Assembly (NCBI GenBank): GCA_035533595.1
Contig: DATLTN010000027.1
Coordinates: 46,565 to 110,564, forward strand
Length of the DNA stretch: 64,000 nucleotides
Source: Acidimicrobiales bacterium
Lineage (GTDB): Bacteria > Actinomycetota > Acidimicrobiia > Acidimicrobiales > Bog-793
Direction of reading: 5' to 3'
Shown: positions 16,005-27,648 of the stretch, in pieces
Layout of the letters: each line of letters opens with the position of its first letter
Numbering within the stretch: position 1 is the stretch's first letter
Notes under the pieces: generated by a model
What the model was told of the DNA's origin: nothing
The model's database searches: none
The model's input: only the letters and a program-made list of their open reading frames with translations
Position numbers and translations under genes: made by a program

Positions 16005-17059
16005 GCGATCTCGGCGCCCGAGGGCGCGCGATCCTCGCCGTCGAGAGCTCCTGTGACGAGACGGCGATGGCCGTCGTCACCGAGGAGCGGGTGGTCCTGT
16101 CCTCGGTGGTGTCGAGCCAGATCGACCTGCACGCCCGCTACGGCGGGGTCGTCCCCGAGCTCGCCGGGCGGGCGCACGTGGAGCGGGTCGTGCCCGTCCT
16201 GCACGAGGCGCTCGAGGGCGCGGGGCTCTCCCACCGCGGCCTGCCCCTCCACGACGGCGCGCCCGAGCTCGTCGCCGTGGCCGCGACCTGCGGCCCCGGC
16301 CTCGTCGGCTCGCTCCTCGTCGGTGTCTCCTTCGCGAAGTCCCTCGCGCTCTCCTTCGGCCTGCCCTACGTCGGCGTCAACCACCTCGAGGGCCACCTCT
16401 ACGCCTCGCTGCTCGAGGATCCCAACCTCGCGCTCCCGGCGCTCGTCTGCCTCGTCTCCGGGGGACACACGCTGCTCGTCGCGATGCAGGCACCGGGCAT
16501 CTACCGCATCCTCGGGGGGACCGTCGACGACGCCGCTGGGGAGGCCTTCGACAAGGTGGCCCGCTTCCTCGGCCTCGGCTACCCCGGCGGCCCGGAGATC
16601 GAGCGCTCGGCCTCCGCCGGCGACCCGCGCGCGATCGCCTTCCCGCGGCCGATGCTCGACGACGGCCTCACCCTCTCGTTCTCCGGGTTGAAGACGGCGG
16701 TCGTGCACCACGTCCGTCACCACCCCGAGATCGCGACCCCCGACGTCGCCGCCTCGTTCCAGCAGGCGGTCGTCGACGTGCTCGTCCACAAGAGCCTCGC
16801 CGCCGCGGCCGCCTGCGGCGCCCGCTCGCTCTGCCTCGCCGGCGGGGTGGCGGCGAACACGCCGCTGCGCGAGCAGATGGCCGCCGCCGCGGCGGCGCGC
16901 GGCCTCGGCTGCTTCGTCCCCTCGCGGGCGATGTGCACCGACAACGCGGCGATGATCGCGGCCGCGGCCCACATCCGCCTCGCGAGCGACGGCCCGAGCC
17001 CGCTCTCCCAGGGCGCGGAACCGAACCTCGCCTTCCCCGAGGAGCGCCTCGCCGGCTAG
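16001..17059 (+). CDS. tsaD: tRNA N6-adenosine threonylcarbamoyltransferase TsaD
   Basis: TsaD is the catalytic subunit of t6A37 synthesis. The 352-residue protein opens with ILAVESSCDETAMAVV and carries the metal-binding HLEGHLYA motif, the ATCGPGLVGSLLVG loop, SGGHTLL, GEAFDKVARFLGLGYPGGPEIE, and GGVAANTPLREQM. GTG 16001 overlaps the rimI stop; the frame is open far upstream in another gene's territory and that part is not coding. It ends the operon before the groES promoter. Confidence 0.95.
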   Translation: MSDLGARGRAILAVESSCDETAMAVVTEERVVLSSVVSSQIDLHARYGGVVPELAGRAHVERVVPVLHEALEGAGLSHRGLPLHDGAPELVAVAATCGPGLVGSLLVGVSFAKSLALSFGLPYVGVNHLEGHLYASLLEDPNLALPALVCLVSGGHTLLVAMQAPGIYRILGGTVDDAAGEAFDKVARFLGLGYPGGPEIERSASAGDPRAIAFPRPMLDDGLTLSFSGLKTAVVHHVRHHPEIATPDVAASFQQAVVDVLVHKSLAAAAACGARSLCLAGGVAANTPLREQMAAAAAARGLGCFVPSRAMCTDNAAMIAAAAHIRLASDGPSPLSQGAEPNLAFPEERLAG

Positions 17060-17072
17060 CGCAGGCCCGGGG

Positions 17073-17101
17073 TTGCCTGCCGGGCGCTTCATCAGTATCG
17101 T
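17073..17101 (+). promoter_or_regulatory. groESL promoter
   Basis: TTGCCT (17073-17078) and TATCGT (17096-17101) are separated by 17 bases. The predicted start point falls inside the CIRCE element that begins at 17101, so a bound repressor would block initiation directly. Confidence 0.7.
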
Positions 17102-17127
17102 TAGCACTCAACAGGTAAGAGTGCTAA
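17101..17127. promoter_or_regulatory. CIRCE operator (HrcA-binding site)
   Basis: TTAGCACTC, a nine-base spacer, then GAGTGCTAA: a perfect nine-base inverted repeat identical to the CIRCE consensus. HrcA binds CIRCE and represses groESL until heat stress. The element lies 22 bases before the groES ATG and overlaps the promoter start site. hrcA itself is not in the window. Confidence 0.97.
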
Positions 17128-17130
17128 TGA

Positions 17131-19071
<1,941 letters not shown>

Positions 19072-19080
19072 GGTGCCTCT

Positions 19081-19109
19081 CGGGGCGGCCGGTGCTGCCG
19101 GCCGCCCCG
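19081..19109 (+). terminator. Perfect 12-bp hairpin after groEL
   Basis: CGGGGCGGCCGG (19081-19092), a five-base loop, and CCGGCCGCCCCG (19098-19109) form a perfect inverted repeat ten bases after the groEL stop. No T-run follows, which is common for terminators in high-GC actinobacteria. It makes a start of the next gene at GTG 19073 unlikely. Confidence 0.7.
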
Positions 19110-19132
19110 ATGCACCACCCGCGAGGCCGTCC

Positions 19133-19906
19133 GTGACGGAAGGCCCGCCCGACGACCCCCGCGAGGGGGAGAAGTCGCCCGCAGCCGCCCCCGAAGGGGG
19201 GCGGCTCGTCTTTCCCGGTGACCTCGACGACCCCTGGACGGTGTCGCACCGCCAGGTCGTCACCCGTCCCGAGGACTTCGCGCTCGGCGAGCGGCGCCGC
19301 TGGCAGCCGCCGGCACCACTCGACGTCGCGACGCTGCGGCGGGCGCTCCTCCCCGCCGACCGGGCGGCGCTGCAGGCGCTCGCGCCCGTCTCCTCGGTGC
19401 TCGTCCCGATCTACGACTTCGAGGGCGAGCTCGCCGTGCTCCTCACGCGGCGCTCGAGCTCGCTCAGCCTCGACCCCGGCAACATCTCCTTCCCCGGCGG
19501 AAGGGTCGAGGCCGGGGAGAACCCCCTCGACGCGGCGCTGCGCGAGGCGGAGGAGGAGGTCGGTCTCGAGCGGGCTGCGGTCGAGGTCCTCGGCTGCCTC
19601 GACCTGGTGGAACGGGTGCGCGACGGACAGCGCGTCACCTCGGTCGTCGGCCTCGTGCACGGCGGGCCGGAGCTTGCTCCCAATCCCGCGGAGGTGGAGG
19701 CGGCGCTCCTCGTCCCGCTCGGCGCGCTCTTCGCCGAGGGCGCCGCGTGGACCGAGCACTGGGGGACGGCGCGGCGGGCGATCCGTTTCTTCTCCCACCC
19801 CGTCGTCCTCGGCGAGGACCTCGTGTGGGGGCTCACCGCCCGCATCTTGTGGGATCTGCTCGAGCGGCTGGAGGAGAGCGCCGGCGGCGCCGCCACGGGC
19901 GACTGA
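19133..19906 (+). CDS. NUDIX hydrolase, CoA-pyrophosphatase-like
   Basis: The NUDIX box GGRVEAGENPLDAALREAEE, continued by EVGL, is complete. It is preceded by the SSVLVPIYDFEGELAVLLTRRS strand and by LDPGNISFPGG, a pattern of CoA- or NUDT7/8-type pyrophosphatases that cleave CoA or nucleotide diphosphates. I chose GTG 19133 (257 aa), beyond the groEL terminator hairpin; the frame also opens at 19073. The first 60 residues are Pro/Glu-rich and probably disordered. The substrate is inferred from the family only. Confidence 0.8.
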   Translation: MTEGPPDDPREGEKSPAAAPEGGRLVFPGDLDDPWTVSHRQVVTRPEDFALGERRRWQPPAPLDVATLRRALLPADRAALQALAPVSSVLVPIYDFEGELAVLLTRRSSSLSLDPGNISFPGGRVEAGENPLDAALREAEEEVGLERAAVEVLGCLDLVERVRDGQRVTSVVGLVHGGPELAPNPAEVEAALLVPLGALFAEGAAWTEHWGTARRAIRFFSHPVVLGEDLVWGLTARILWDLLERLEESAGGAATGD

Positions 19907-19983
19907 GGTTCCGAAGGTGCCGTGCCGGAGGCCCCCGCCGCCAGCCATTAGCGTGCGCACGGCGCAAAGGGCGGGAGGTCGCG

Positions 19984-21129
19984 GTGGCGGAGTTCGAGAT
20001 CGGGGCGGGCAAGAACGCCCGCCGCGCCTACGGCCTCGACGAGCTCTCGGTCGTCCCGAGCCGTCGCACCCGCGACCCCGAGGACGTCGACATCAGCTTC
20101 GAGCTCGACGCCTACCGCTTCGCCCTGCCGGTCGTCGCCGCGCCGCTCGACGGCGTCGTCTCGCCCCAGGTCGCGATCGCGATCGGCGAGCTCGGCGCGC
20201 TCGGCGCCCTCAACCTCGAGGGGCTGTGGACCCGCTACGAGGACCCCGAGCCGGTGCTCGCCGAGATCGCCTCCCTCGACCCCGAGAAGGCGACGCCGCG
20301 CCTGCAGGAGCTCTACGCGCGGCCGATCGACCCGGACCTGTTGAAGCAGCGGATCCGCGAGATCTCGGCCTCCGGGGCGGTCACCTGCGGCGCCCTCACC
20401 CCGCAGCTCGTCGCCGACCTCGGGCCGGTGATCCTCGACGCGGAGCTCGACGTGCTCCTCATCCACGGCACCGTCGTCTCCGCGGAGCACGTCGCGAAGC
20501 GCGTCGAGCCGCTCAACCTGAAACAGTTCATCCGCGAGCTCGACATCCCCGTCGTCGTCGGCGGCTGCGCCTCGTACCAGGCGGCGCTGCACCTGATGCG
20601 CACCGGGGCCGTCGCAATCCTCGTCGGCCTCTCGCCAGGCGGCGCCTCGACGACGCGCGACGTGCTCGGCATCGACGTCGCGACGGCGACGGCGATCGCC
20701 GATGTCGTCGGGGCGCGCAGCCGACACCTCGAGGAGAGCGGCGTCTACGTGCAGGTCATCGCCGACGTGGGGCCGGGGACCGCCGCCGACGTGGTGAAGG
20801 CGACGGCCTGCGGCGCCGATGCCGTGATGCTCGGCGGCGCGCTCGCCGCCGCGACGGGCGCTCCCGGCCGCGGCCGTTACTGGGGGATCGGCGCGGCGCA
20901 CGCGACCCTGCCGCGGGGCACCACCCTCGCGGCCGAGGAGGTGGGCGACCTCGAGACGATCCTCCTCGGCCCGGCGCACGAGGGCGCGGGGCGGACGAAC
21001 CTCTGCGGCGCGCTGCGGCGGGCGATGGCGATGTGCGGCTACGCGAGCATCCGTGAGTTCCACAAGGCCGAGCTCCTCGTCGGGCCGCCGAGCGGCGGCG
21101 GGGGCGCTCCCGCGGCGTCGCTCGCCTGA
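19984..21129 (+). CDS. guaB3: GuaB3-family IMP dehydrogenase-related protein
   Basis: The 381-residue TIM-barrel protein belongs to the GuaB3 group, which lacks the CBS domains of canonical IMP dehydrogenase. It begins with EIGAGKNARRAYGLDELSVVPSRRTRDPEDVD and contains VIADVGPGTAADVVKATACGADAVMLGG. At the loop where IMP dehydrogenase has its catalytic Cys (consensus GSICTTR) this protein reads GGASTTR, with Ser222. GTG 19984 follows GGGAGG. guaA lies one gene downstream, consistent with GMP synthesis, but the reaction of GuaB3 here is not certain. Confidence 0.85.
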   Translation: MAEFEIGAGKNARRAYGLDELSVVPSRRTRDPEDVDISFELDAYRFALPVVAAPLDGVVSPQVAIAIGELGALGALNLEGLWTRYEDPEPVLAEIASLDPEKATPRLQELYARPIDPDLLKQRIREISASGAVTCGALTPQLVADLGPVILDAELDVLLIHGTVVSAEHVAKRVEPLNLKQFIRELDIPVVVGGCASYQAALHLMRTGAVAILVGLSPGGASTTRDVLGIDVATATAIADVVGARSRHLEESGVYVQVIADVGPGTAADVVKATACGADAVMLGGALAAATGAPGRGRYWGIGAAHATLPRGTTLAAEEVGDLETILLGPAHEGAGRTNLCGALRRAMAMCGYASIREFHKAELLVGPPSGGGGAPAASLA

Positions 21130-21131
21130 GC

Positions 21132-23507
21132 GTGGCGGCGCTCGCCGCGCTGCGGGCGCGCCGCGGGGACGTGTGCGGCGTCGCCTGGGTCCTCCTCCTC
21201 GCCCTCCTCTTCCTCTCCCCGGCGCTCACCGACGGGCCGCAGTTCGCCCCCGCCGACCTCGGCACGACGGACTCCCCGGCCCTCCTCAGGGGGGCGCTGC
21301 CGCTCTCGCACGACTGCGTGCCGCCACCGGTGCTCGCGAGCTGCCCCCACAACTCGCTGAACGGCGACCAGATCACCCAGGCCATCCCGTGGAGCACCGA
21401 GAACTGGCGGCTCGTGCACGCCGGCCACTTCCCCCTCTGGGACGACCTCGAGGGCAACGGCCTCCCGCAGTTCCTCAACTTCGAGTCGGCGACGCTCGCC
21501 CTCCCGAGCCTCGTCAGCTACCTCTTCCCGCTCTCGCTCGCCTTCTTGGTGACGGTGCTCGTGAAGCTGCTCATCGCCGGCCTCGGCACCTACGCGCTCT
21601 GCCGGCTGCTCGGCTGTCGCCCGCTCGCCGCCGCGCTCGGCGGCACGACCTACATGCTCTCGGGGGCCTTTTCCGGCTGGCTCGGCTGGTCGATCTCGGG
21701 GACGATGTGCTGGGCGGGAGCGCTCGGCGCGACGGCGCTGTGGTGCTACCGCCGGCGGGGGGCGCTCCCGCTCGCGGCGCTCGCCGGCGCGGTCGCCTTC
21801 GCCGTCTACGGCGGCTTCGTCGAGGCCTACGTGCTGCTCACCGGCTTCTTCGGCGTGCTCCTCGTCGCCGGCGGGCTGGCGCTGCTCGCCCGCCGCGAGC
21901 GGCCGCAGCTCGCGGGCGCGGCGCGCGCCCTTGGCGGCGCGGCGCTCGGCGTCGCGCTCGCGGCGCCGCTGTGGCTCTGCGGCCTCCCGGTGCTGCGCGC
22001 CTCGGTGCGCTCGGGGGAGGTGACGGCGCACGGGATCCTCGTGCGCGGCGTGGCGCTCTTCTTCGCGCAGGGCTACGACGGCCTGCCGACTGCGGGGAGC
22101 TCGTTTTTCGGGGTGGGGCTCCCGAACTACTACGAGTCGGCGAGCTACGTGGGCGTGCTCGCGCTCGTCCTCGCGCTCCTCGCGCTCGTCCTCGGTCGCC
22201 GCCGACCGGCGGTCGTCGCCTTCGCCGCGGCGGGCGTCGCCGGCGTGCTCGTCGCCTACCGCCTCGACACGGTGAGCCCGGTGCAGCGGCTGGTGATCGA
22301 CCTCGGCCTCGGCGCGGTCGACATCGACCGCATCCTCTCGCTCGTGGCCCTCGCGGTCGCCGTGCTCGCGGCGCTCGGCGCCGAGGCGCTGGCGGCGCGC
22401 GCCCGGGAGCGCGCCGTGCGGCGCAGCCTCGCGGCGGCGCTCCTCGTCGTCGGCGGCGTCGTCGGGCTGCTCGGCGTGAAGGCCCTCGGCGGCCTCGCCG
22501 CCCCCTACCTCGCGCTCCGCCAGGCGAGCCTCTACTGGCCGGTCGCCTCGCTCGCGCTCGTCGCTGTCGCCGCGCTCCTCCTCCTCGGTGGCAGGGCGGG
22601 GCGGCGGGAACGAGCACGCGGCGGCACCCTCGCCCGCCTCTCGGCGCGCCCCGGCGAGGCCCTCGTCGCGCTGGCGCTCGTCGGCCAGAGCGCCTTCCTG
22701 CTCTTCGCCGGGGTGGGGGTCAACTCCTACTCCCGCGTGGCCTTCCCCGGGACGGTGGCGACGGCGACCCTCTCGCGCCTCACCGGCGGAGCCCTCGTCG
22801 GCCTCGACTCGGTGAACGACAGCGCCTGCTACCGCCTCTTCCCGACGGGCCTCTACCCGGCGATGAACGTCGGCTACGACATCGATGAGCTGGCAGTCCA
22901 CGACCCGACCGCCCCGAAGGCCTACTTCGACTCCTGGCCCGTGGCCGGTGCCGGCCAGACCTCGGGCGGTGCCTGCGCGAAGTCCCCCGGAGCGGGGGTG
23001 AACCTCTTCGCACCGCCGATCACCAGCGCCGCGCTGGCGCGCCGCTACGGCGCGGCCTTCATCCTCTCCGACGCACCCACCGCCCCGAGCGGCGCGCGTC
23101 GCGTCGGCCCCGTCGGCGCCGACACCCTCTACGCCGTCAGCGCCTCCGGCCGCTTCAGCGCCTCGGCGGGGGCGACCGTTGGCGCGACGAGCCATCCCTT
23201 CGACGCCCGCTACACCCTCACCGTCGACGGCGCGCGCCCGACCACGGTGACGGCGCGCATCACCCCGAGCCCCGGCTGGCAGGCGACGAGCGGGGGGCGG
23301 CCGCTCACGCTCGGTCGAGGGGTCGGCAACTTCTACACGGTGCGCCTCCCCGCCGGCCGCCACACCGTGTCCTTCACCTACCGGCCGCCGCACCTCGTGG
23401 CGGCGCTCGTGCTCGTGCTCCTCGCCCTGCTCGTGCTCGCCGCCCTCGCGCTCGCTGCCGTGCGCCGGCGCGGCCCCATCGGGAGGGTGCCGGTCGCGGT
23501 CGCGTGA
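21132..23507 (+). CDS. YfhO-like large polytopic membrane protein
   Basis: The 791-residue protein has about a dozen hydrophobic segments and a large extracytoplasmic part near residues 500-760, closing with a final membrane helix and a short basic tail. The N-terminal loop with [15 protein letters not shown] and the segment [27 protein letters not shown] resemble the YfhO/GT-C glycosyltransferase superfamily, which transfers sugars from lipid carriers to surface polymers. GTG 21132 lies two bases after the guaB3 stop. Substrate unknown; the family call is from layout and motif style. Confidence 0.65.
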   Translation: MAALAALRARRGDVCGVAWVLLLALLFLSPALTDGPQFAPADLGTTDSPALLRGALPLSHDCVPPPVLASCPHNSLNGDQITQAIPWSTENWRLVHAGHFPLWDDLEGNGLPQFLNFESATLALPSLVSYLFPLSLAFLVTVLVKLLIAGLGTYALCRLLGCRPLAAALGGTTYMLSGAFSGWLGWSISGTMCWAGALGATALWCYRRRGALPLAALAGAVAFAVYGGFVEAYVLLTGFFGVLLVAGGLALLARRERPQLAGAARALGGAALGVALAAPLWLCGLPVLRASVRSGEVTAHGILVRGVALFFAQGYDGLPTAGSSFFGVGLPNYYESASYVGVLALVLALLALVLGRRRPAVVAFAAAGVAGVLVAYRLDTVSPVQRLVIDLGLGAVDIDRILSLVALAVAVLAALGAEALAARARERAVRRSLAAALLVVGGVVGLLGVKALGGLAAPYLALRQASLYWPVASLALVAVAALLLLGGRAGRRERARGGTLARLSARPGEALVALALVGQSAFLLFAGVGVNSYSRVAFPGTVATATLSRLTGGALVGLDSVNDSACYRLFPTGLYPAMNVGYDIDELAVHDPTAPKAYFDSWPVAGAGQTSGGACAKSPGAGVNLFAPPITSAALARRYGAAFILSDAPTAPSGARRVGPVGADTLYAVSASGRFSASAGATVGATSHPFDARYTLTVDGARPTTVTARITPSPGWQATSGGRPLTLGRGVGNFYTVRLPAGRHTVSFTYRPPHLVAALVLVLLALLVLAALALAAVRRRGPIGRVPVAVA

Positions 23508-23578
23508 GGGCGCGGGCGTGCCACCGCGGCGCCCGTGCACGTGCGGCCCGGACGCCGCCCGGCGGTCTCGCGACAGCC

Positions 23579-23597
23579 GCGGGGGTCCGCCCCCCGC
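23579..23597 (+). terminator. GC-rich hairpin upstream of guaA
   Basis: GCGGGGG, a five-base loop and CCCCCGC form a seven-pair stem 72 bases after the YfhO-like stop and 13 bases before the guaA -10 box. It could terminate the upstream transcript. No T-run follows. Confidence 0.35.
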
Positions 23598-23609
23598 CTC
23601 CCCGGCCGG

Positions 23610-23615
23610 TAGCCT
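23610..23615 (+). promoter_or_regulatory. -10 box for leaderless guaA transcript
   Basis: TAGCCT lies seven bases before GTG 23623. No purine-rich ribosome-binding site separates them, so the mRNA probably begins at the start codon. Confidence 0.5.
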
Positions 23616-23622
23616 GTCGGGG

Positions 23623-25161
23623 GTGCCCTCCACCTTCGACACGGTCCTCGTGGTCGACTTCGGCGCCCAGTACGCGCAGCTGATCGCGCGGCGCGTACGC
23701 GAGGCGCACGTCTACTCCGAGATCGTCCCGCACTCGATCACCGCCGCCGAGATCGCGCGCCGCGAGCCGCAGGCGATCATCCTCTCGGGGGGGCCGAAGT
23801 CGGTCTACGCCGAGTGGGCGCCACGCATCGACGAGGCGATCTACGCGCTCGGGATCCCGATCCTCGGCATCTGCTACGGCGCGCAGCTCCTCGCCCTGCA
23901 GCTCGGCGGGGAGGTGGCGCGCACCGGCAGCGGCGAGTACGGCCGCACCACGCTCACCCGCACCGGCAGCGCCGCGCTCCTCGGCGAGTTCGAGGCCGAA
24001 GGCGAGGTGTGGATGAGCCACGGTGACTCGATGGTGCGCCCGCCGGAGGGCTTCTCGGTCACCGCCTCGACGCCGAACGCTCCCGTCGCCGCGCTCGAGG
24101 ACCCGGCGCGCGCCCTCTACGGCGTGCAGTTCCACCCCGAGGTGGTGCACACCCCGCGCGGCCAGGAGCTGCTGAAGCGCTTCCTCCTCGACCTCGCCGG
24201 CTGCCGGCCCACCTGGACGCACACCTCGGTGATCGAGGCCGCGACCGCGGCGGTGCGCGAGCAGGTCGGCGAGGGGCGGGTGCTCTGCGCGCTCTCGGGC
24301 GGGGTCGACTCCTCGGTCACCGCGGCGCTCGTCCACAAGGCGGTCGGCGACCAGCTGACGTGCGTTTACGTCGACACCGGGCTGATGCGCGTCAACGAGT
24401 CCGAGCAGGTCGAGGAGACCTTCCGCCGGCAGTTCGCGGTCGACCTCATCCACGTGAAGGCGGCCGACCGCTTCTTCGCCGCGCTCTCCGGCGTCGAGGA
24501 CCCCGAGCAGAAGCGCAAGATCATCGGCGAGCTGTTCATCCGCATCTTCGAGGAGATCTCCCGCGAGCTCGAGGGCATCCGCTTCCTCGCGCAGGGGACC
24601 CTCTACCCCGACGTCATCGAGTCCGGGACGGCGGACGCGGCGGTGATCAAGTCCCACCACAACGTCGGCGGCCTCCCCGAGGAGATGGACCTCGACCTCG
24701 TCGAGCCGCTCCGCCTGCTGTTCAAGGACGAGGTGCGGGCGATCGGCGAGGAGCTCGGCCTCCCCGAGGAGATGGTCTGGCGCCAGCCCTTCCCCGGCCC
24801 CGGGCTCGCGGTGCGGATCATCGGCGAGGTGACCCCCGAGCGCGCCGGGATCCTGCGCGAGGCGGACGCGATCGTCCTCGAGGAGGTGCGGCGCGCGGGC
24901 CTCGACCGCGAGCTCTGGCAGGCCTTCGCGGTGCTGCCGGCGATCCGCTCGGTGGGGGTGATGGGCGACGAGCGCACCTACGCCTACCCGATCGTCGTGC
25001 GCGCCGTGACGAGCGAGGACGCGATGACCGCCGATTGGGCGCGCCTTCCCTACGAGCTCCTCGAGCGCTTCGCCTCGCGCATCATCAACGAGGTGCAGGG
25101 TGTGAACCGGGTCGCCTACGACATCACCTCGAAGCCTCCGGGCACGATCGAGTGGGAGTGA
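23623..25161 (+). CDS. guaA: GMP synthase (glutamine-hydrolysing)
   Basis: GuaA converts XMP to GMP. The 512-residue protein has a class-I glutaminase domain (about 1-190) with [10 protein letters not shown], the nucleophile Cys in GICYGAQL, and [10 protein letters not shown]; then the ATP-pyrophosphatase P-loop [10 protein letters not shown]; then the dimerisation domain with [13 protein letters not shown] and the C-terminal [14 protein letters not shown] chose GTG 23623 for the family length and the -10 box just before it; the frame is open to 23518. The stop overlaps the next GTG. Confidence 0.96.
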   Translation: MPSTFDTVLVVDFGAQYAQLIARRVREAHVYSEIVPHSITAAEIARREPQAIILSGGPKSVYAEWAPRIDEAIYALGIPILGICYGAQLLALQLGGEVARTGSGEYGRTTLTRTGSAALLGEFEAEGEVWMSHGDSMVRPPEGFSVTASTPNAPVAALEDPARALYGVQFHPEVVHTPRGQELLKRFLLDLAGCRPTWTHTSVIEAATAAVREQVGEGRVLCALSGGVDSSVTAALVHKAVGDQLTCVYVDTGLMRVNESEQVEETFRRQFAVDLIHVKAADRFFAALSGVEDPEQKRKIIGELFIRIFEEISRELEGIRFLAQGTLYPDVIESGTADAAVIKSHHNVGGLPEEMDLDLVEPLRLLFKDEVRAIGEELGLPEEMVWRQPFPGPGLAVRIIGEVTPERAGILREADAIVLEEVRRAGLDRELWQAFAVLPAIRSVGVMGDERTYAYPIVVRAVTSEDAMTADWARLPYELLERFASRIINEVQGVNRVAYDITSKPPGTIEWE

Positions 25162-27617
25162 GCGAACAGCGCCTGTTCGCCCCCGAGCCGCCGCCGGCCT
25201 TCGCCGACGGCGCGCCGATCGCCGAAGAGCCCCTCGACGACGCCGACCTCGACGACGCCTCCTACGGGGAGTTCGAGGGCGACGACGAGGGCGACCACGA
25301 GGGGCTGGCCCCGAGTCCGCTCGGCACGCTCCCGCCGCCGCACGTCCCAAAGCTCGGTGGCCTCGACCTCGACGCCCCCCTCCTCGAGGCCTTCGACTTC
25401 GACGAGGAGGACGAGGACCCGCACTGGGAGGACGAGCTCCTCGCCGACCTGAACCCCCGCCAGCGGGAGGCGGTGATCACCGAGCACGGCCCGCTCGTGG
25501 TCGTCGCCGGCGCCGGCTCGGGCAAGACCCGCGTCCTTACCCGCCGCATCGCCTGGCTCGTCCACCGCGGCGTCCCACCGGGCCAGATCCTCGCGATCAC
25601 CTTCACCAACAAGGCGGCCGACGAGATGCGCCGCCGCGTCGTCGAGCTCGTCGGCGACCGCGCCCGCCAGATGTGGGTCTCCACCTTCCACTCCGCCTGC
25701 GTGCGGATCCTCCGCCGCGAGGCCGAACACACCCGCTACCGGAGCGGCTTCTCGATCTACGACGACAACGACAGCCGGCGCCTGGTCGAGCACTGCCTGG
25801 AGGCGCGCGGCGTCGACACCAAGCGCTTCCCGCCGCGCGCCGTCCTCGGGGCGATCAGCCAGGCCAAGGCGGAGATGCTCGACGCCGCCGACTACTCGGC
25901 GCGCGCCTACACGATCTACGAGCAGCGCATCGCCGAGGTCTTCGCCGAGTACGAGCGCCGCCTCGTGGCGGCGAACGCGATGGACTTCGACGACCTGCTC
26001 TCCGAGACGGTGCGCCTCTTCCGCCGCGACCACGAGGTCCTCGCCCGCTACCAGGAGCGCTTCGTGCAGGTCCTCGTCGACGAGTACCAGGACACCAACC
26101 GCGCGCAGAACGAGATCGTCGCCGCGCTCGCCGCCCGCCACCGCAACGTCTGCGTCGTCGGCGACTCCGACCAGAGCATCTACCGCTTCCGCGGCGCGGA
26201 GATCCGCAACCTCTTGGACTTCGAGCACGACTTCCCCGACGCGAAGACCGTCGTCCTCGACCAGAACTACCGCTCCACCCAGACGATCCTCGACGCCGCC
26301 AACGCGGTGATCGGCAACAACCTCGTGCGCGAGGAGAAGCGCCTCTGGTCCGCCCTCGGCCCCGGCGAGCCCATCGTCCGCTACCGCGCTGGCGACGAGC
26401 GCGACGAGGCGACCTTCGTCGCCAACGAGATCGCCTCGCTCCGCCGCGAAGAGGGCATCCCCGCCGAGGAGGTCGCCGTCTTCTACCGCACCAATGCCCA
26501 GAGCCGGGCGATCGAGCAGGCGCTCGCGGATCGCGGCCTGCCCTACAAGGTGATCGGCGGGACGCGCTTTTTCGACCGCCGCGAGATCCGTGACGCGATC
26601 GGCTACCTGCGCCTCGTGGAGAACCCCTCCGACGAGGTCTCGCTCAGGCGGGTGATCAACGTCCCCCGCCGCGGCATCGGCCAGACGACCGTCGCGCGCG
26701 TCGCCGCGCACGCCGCGGCGATCGGCGCGAGCTTCGCCGAGGTGCTCGCGCAGGCGCCCGCTGCGGGGGTCGGCCCGAAGATCGCACGCGCGATCGAGGA
26801 GTTCCGCGTCCTGCTCGGCAGCCTCGTCGGGCTGGCGACGATGAGCCCCGCGGAGGTCCTGCGCCTCGCCCTCGAGCGTTCCGGCTACCTCGCCGAGCTC
26901 GAGGCGCAGACGAACCTGCCGGGCGCCGGCGGGATCGAGGCCGAGGGGCGCCTCGAGAACCTCGCCGAGCTCGTCACGATGGCGCAGGGCCACGAGGACC
27001 TCGAGTCCTTCCTCGCCGCGACGGCCCTCGTCGCCGCGACCGACGACCTCGAGGAGGGCGACGGGCGGGTCTCGCTGATGACGCTGCACGCCGCGAAGGG
27101 CCTCGAGTTCCGCGCCGTGTTCCTCACCGGGATGGAGGAGGGGATCTTCCCCCACGACCGGGCGCTCGCCGAGCCGGACGACCTCGAGGAGGAGCGGCGG
27201 CTGTGCTACGTCGGCATCACCCGCGCCCGCGAGCGCCTCTACCTCACCCACACCTGGGTACGGACGCTCTTCGGCCAGACCCGCGACAGCCTGCAGAGCC
27301 GCTTCGTGAAGGAGATCCCCGCCGAGCTCGTCCGGGACCTCTCCGACCCCTACGCGCTGCGCAGCAACCTCCGCTCGGGCGCCGACCGCCCCGCCTTCGC
27401 GGAGTCGGCGCTGCGCCCGCGCCACGGCCCGGTCCCCTCGACCGGCGCCGAGGGGCTCGGCCTCGCCCCCGGCGACGCCGTCGTGCACGCCCGCTGGGGG
27501 GAGGGCAAGGTCGTCGCGGTGCGCGGTGAGGGCGAGCGCGCCGAGGCGACGATCGCCTTCCCCCGCCAGGGGAAGAAGCAGTTCCTCCTCGCCCTCACCC
27601 CCTTGAAGCGCGCCTGA
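25158..27617 (+). CDS. pcrA: ATP-dependent DNA helicase PcrA/UvrD
   Basis: This SF1 3'-5' helicase (819 aa) acts in nucleotide-excision repair and in clearing replication obstacles. Helicase motifs are in order: the Q-motif LNPRQREAV, Walker [49 protein letters not shown], and [12 protein letters not shown] with [11 protein letters not shown]. About 90 acidic residues precede the core and are probably disordered. The C-terminal [15 protein letters not shown] domain is the Tudor-like module of PcrA. GTG 25158 overlaps the guaA stop; the open frame upstream lies over guaA and is not coding. Confidence 0.95.
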   Translation: MSEQRLFAPEPPPAFADGAPIAEEPLDDADLDDASYGEFEGDDEGDHEGLAPSPLGTLPPPHVPKLGGLDLDAPLLEAFDFDEEDEDPHWEDELLADLNPRQREAVITEHGPLVVVAGAGSGKTRVLTRRIAWLVHRGVPPGQILAITFTNKAADEMRRRVVELVGDRARQMWVSTFHSACVRILRREAEHTRYRSGFSIYDDNDSRRLVEHCLEARGVDTKRFPPRAVLGAISQAKAEMLDAADYSARAYTIYEQRIAEVFAEYERRLVAANAMDFDDLLSETVRLFRRDHEVLARYQERFVQVLVDEYQDTNRAQNEIVAALAARHRNVCVVGDSDQSIYRFRGAEIRNLLDFEHDFPDAKTVVLDQNYRSTQTILDAANAVIGNNLVREEKRLWSALGPGEPIVRYRAGDERDEATFVANEIASLRREEGIPAEEVAVFYRTNAQSRAIEQALADRGLPYKVIGGTRFFDRREIRDAIGYLRLVENPSDEVSLRRVINVPRRGIGQTTVARVAAHAAAIGASFAEVLAQAPAAGVGPKIARAIEEFRVLLGSLVGLATMSPAEVLRLALERSGYLAELEAQTNLPGAGGIEAEGRLENLAELVTMAQGHEDLESFLAATALVAATDDLEEGDGRVSLMTLHAAKGLEFRAVFLTGMEEGIFPHDRALAEPDDLEEERRLCYVGITRARERLYLTHTWVRTLFGQTRDSLQSRFVKEIPAELVRDLSDPYALRSNLRSGADRPAFAESALRPRHGPVPSTGAEGLGLAPGDAVVHARWGEGKVVAVRGEGERAEATIAFPRQGKKQFLLALTPLKRA

Positions 27618-27648
27618 GCTCCTCGGCCCGCCACGGGCGCCCGGTCAC

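Noticed and set aside
21039..23642. Long open frame on the minus strand (867 codons) across the YfhO-like gene
   Set aside because: It is antisense to a convincing membrane-protein gene, is low in complexity (Arg/Glu/Gly-rich), and has no family motif. Such shadow frames are expected in very GC-rich DNA.
24360..25157. In-frame upstream extension of pcrA across guaA
   Set aside because: Arg-rich out-of-frame translation of guaA; the GTG at 25158 is coupled to the guaA stop.
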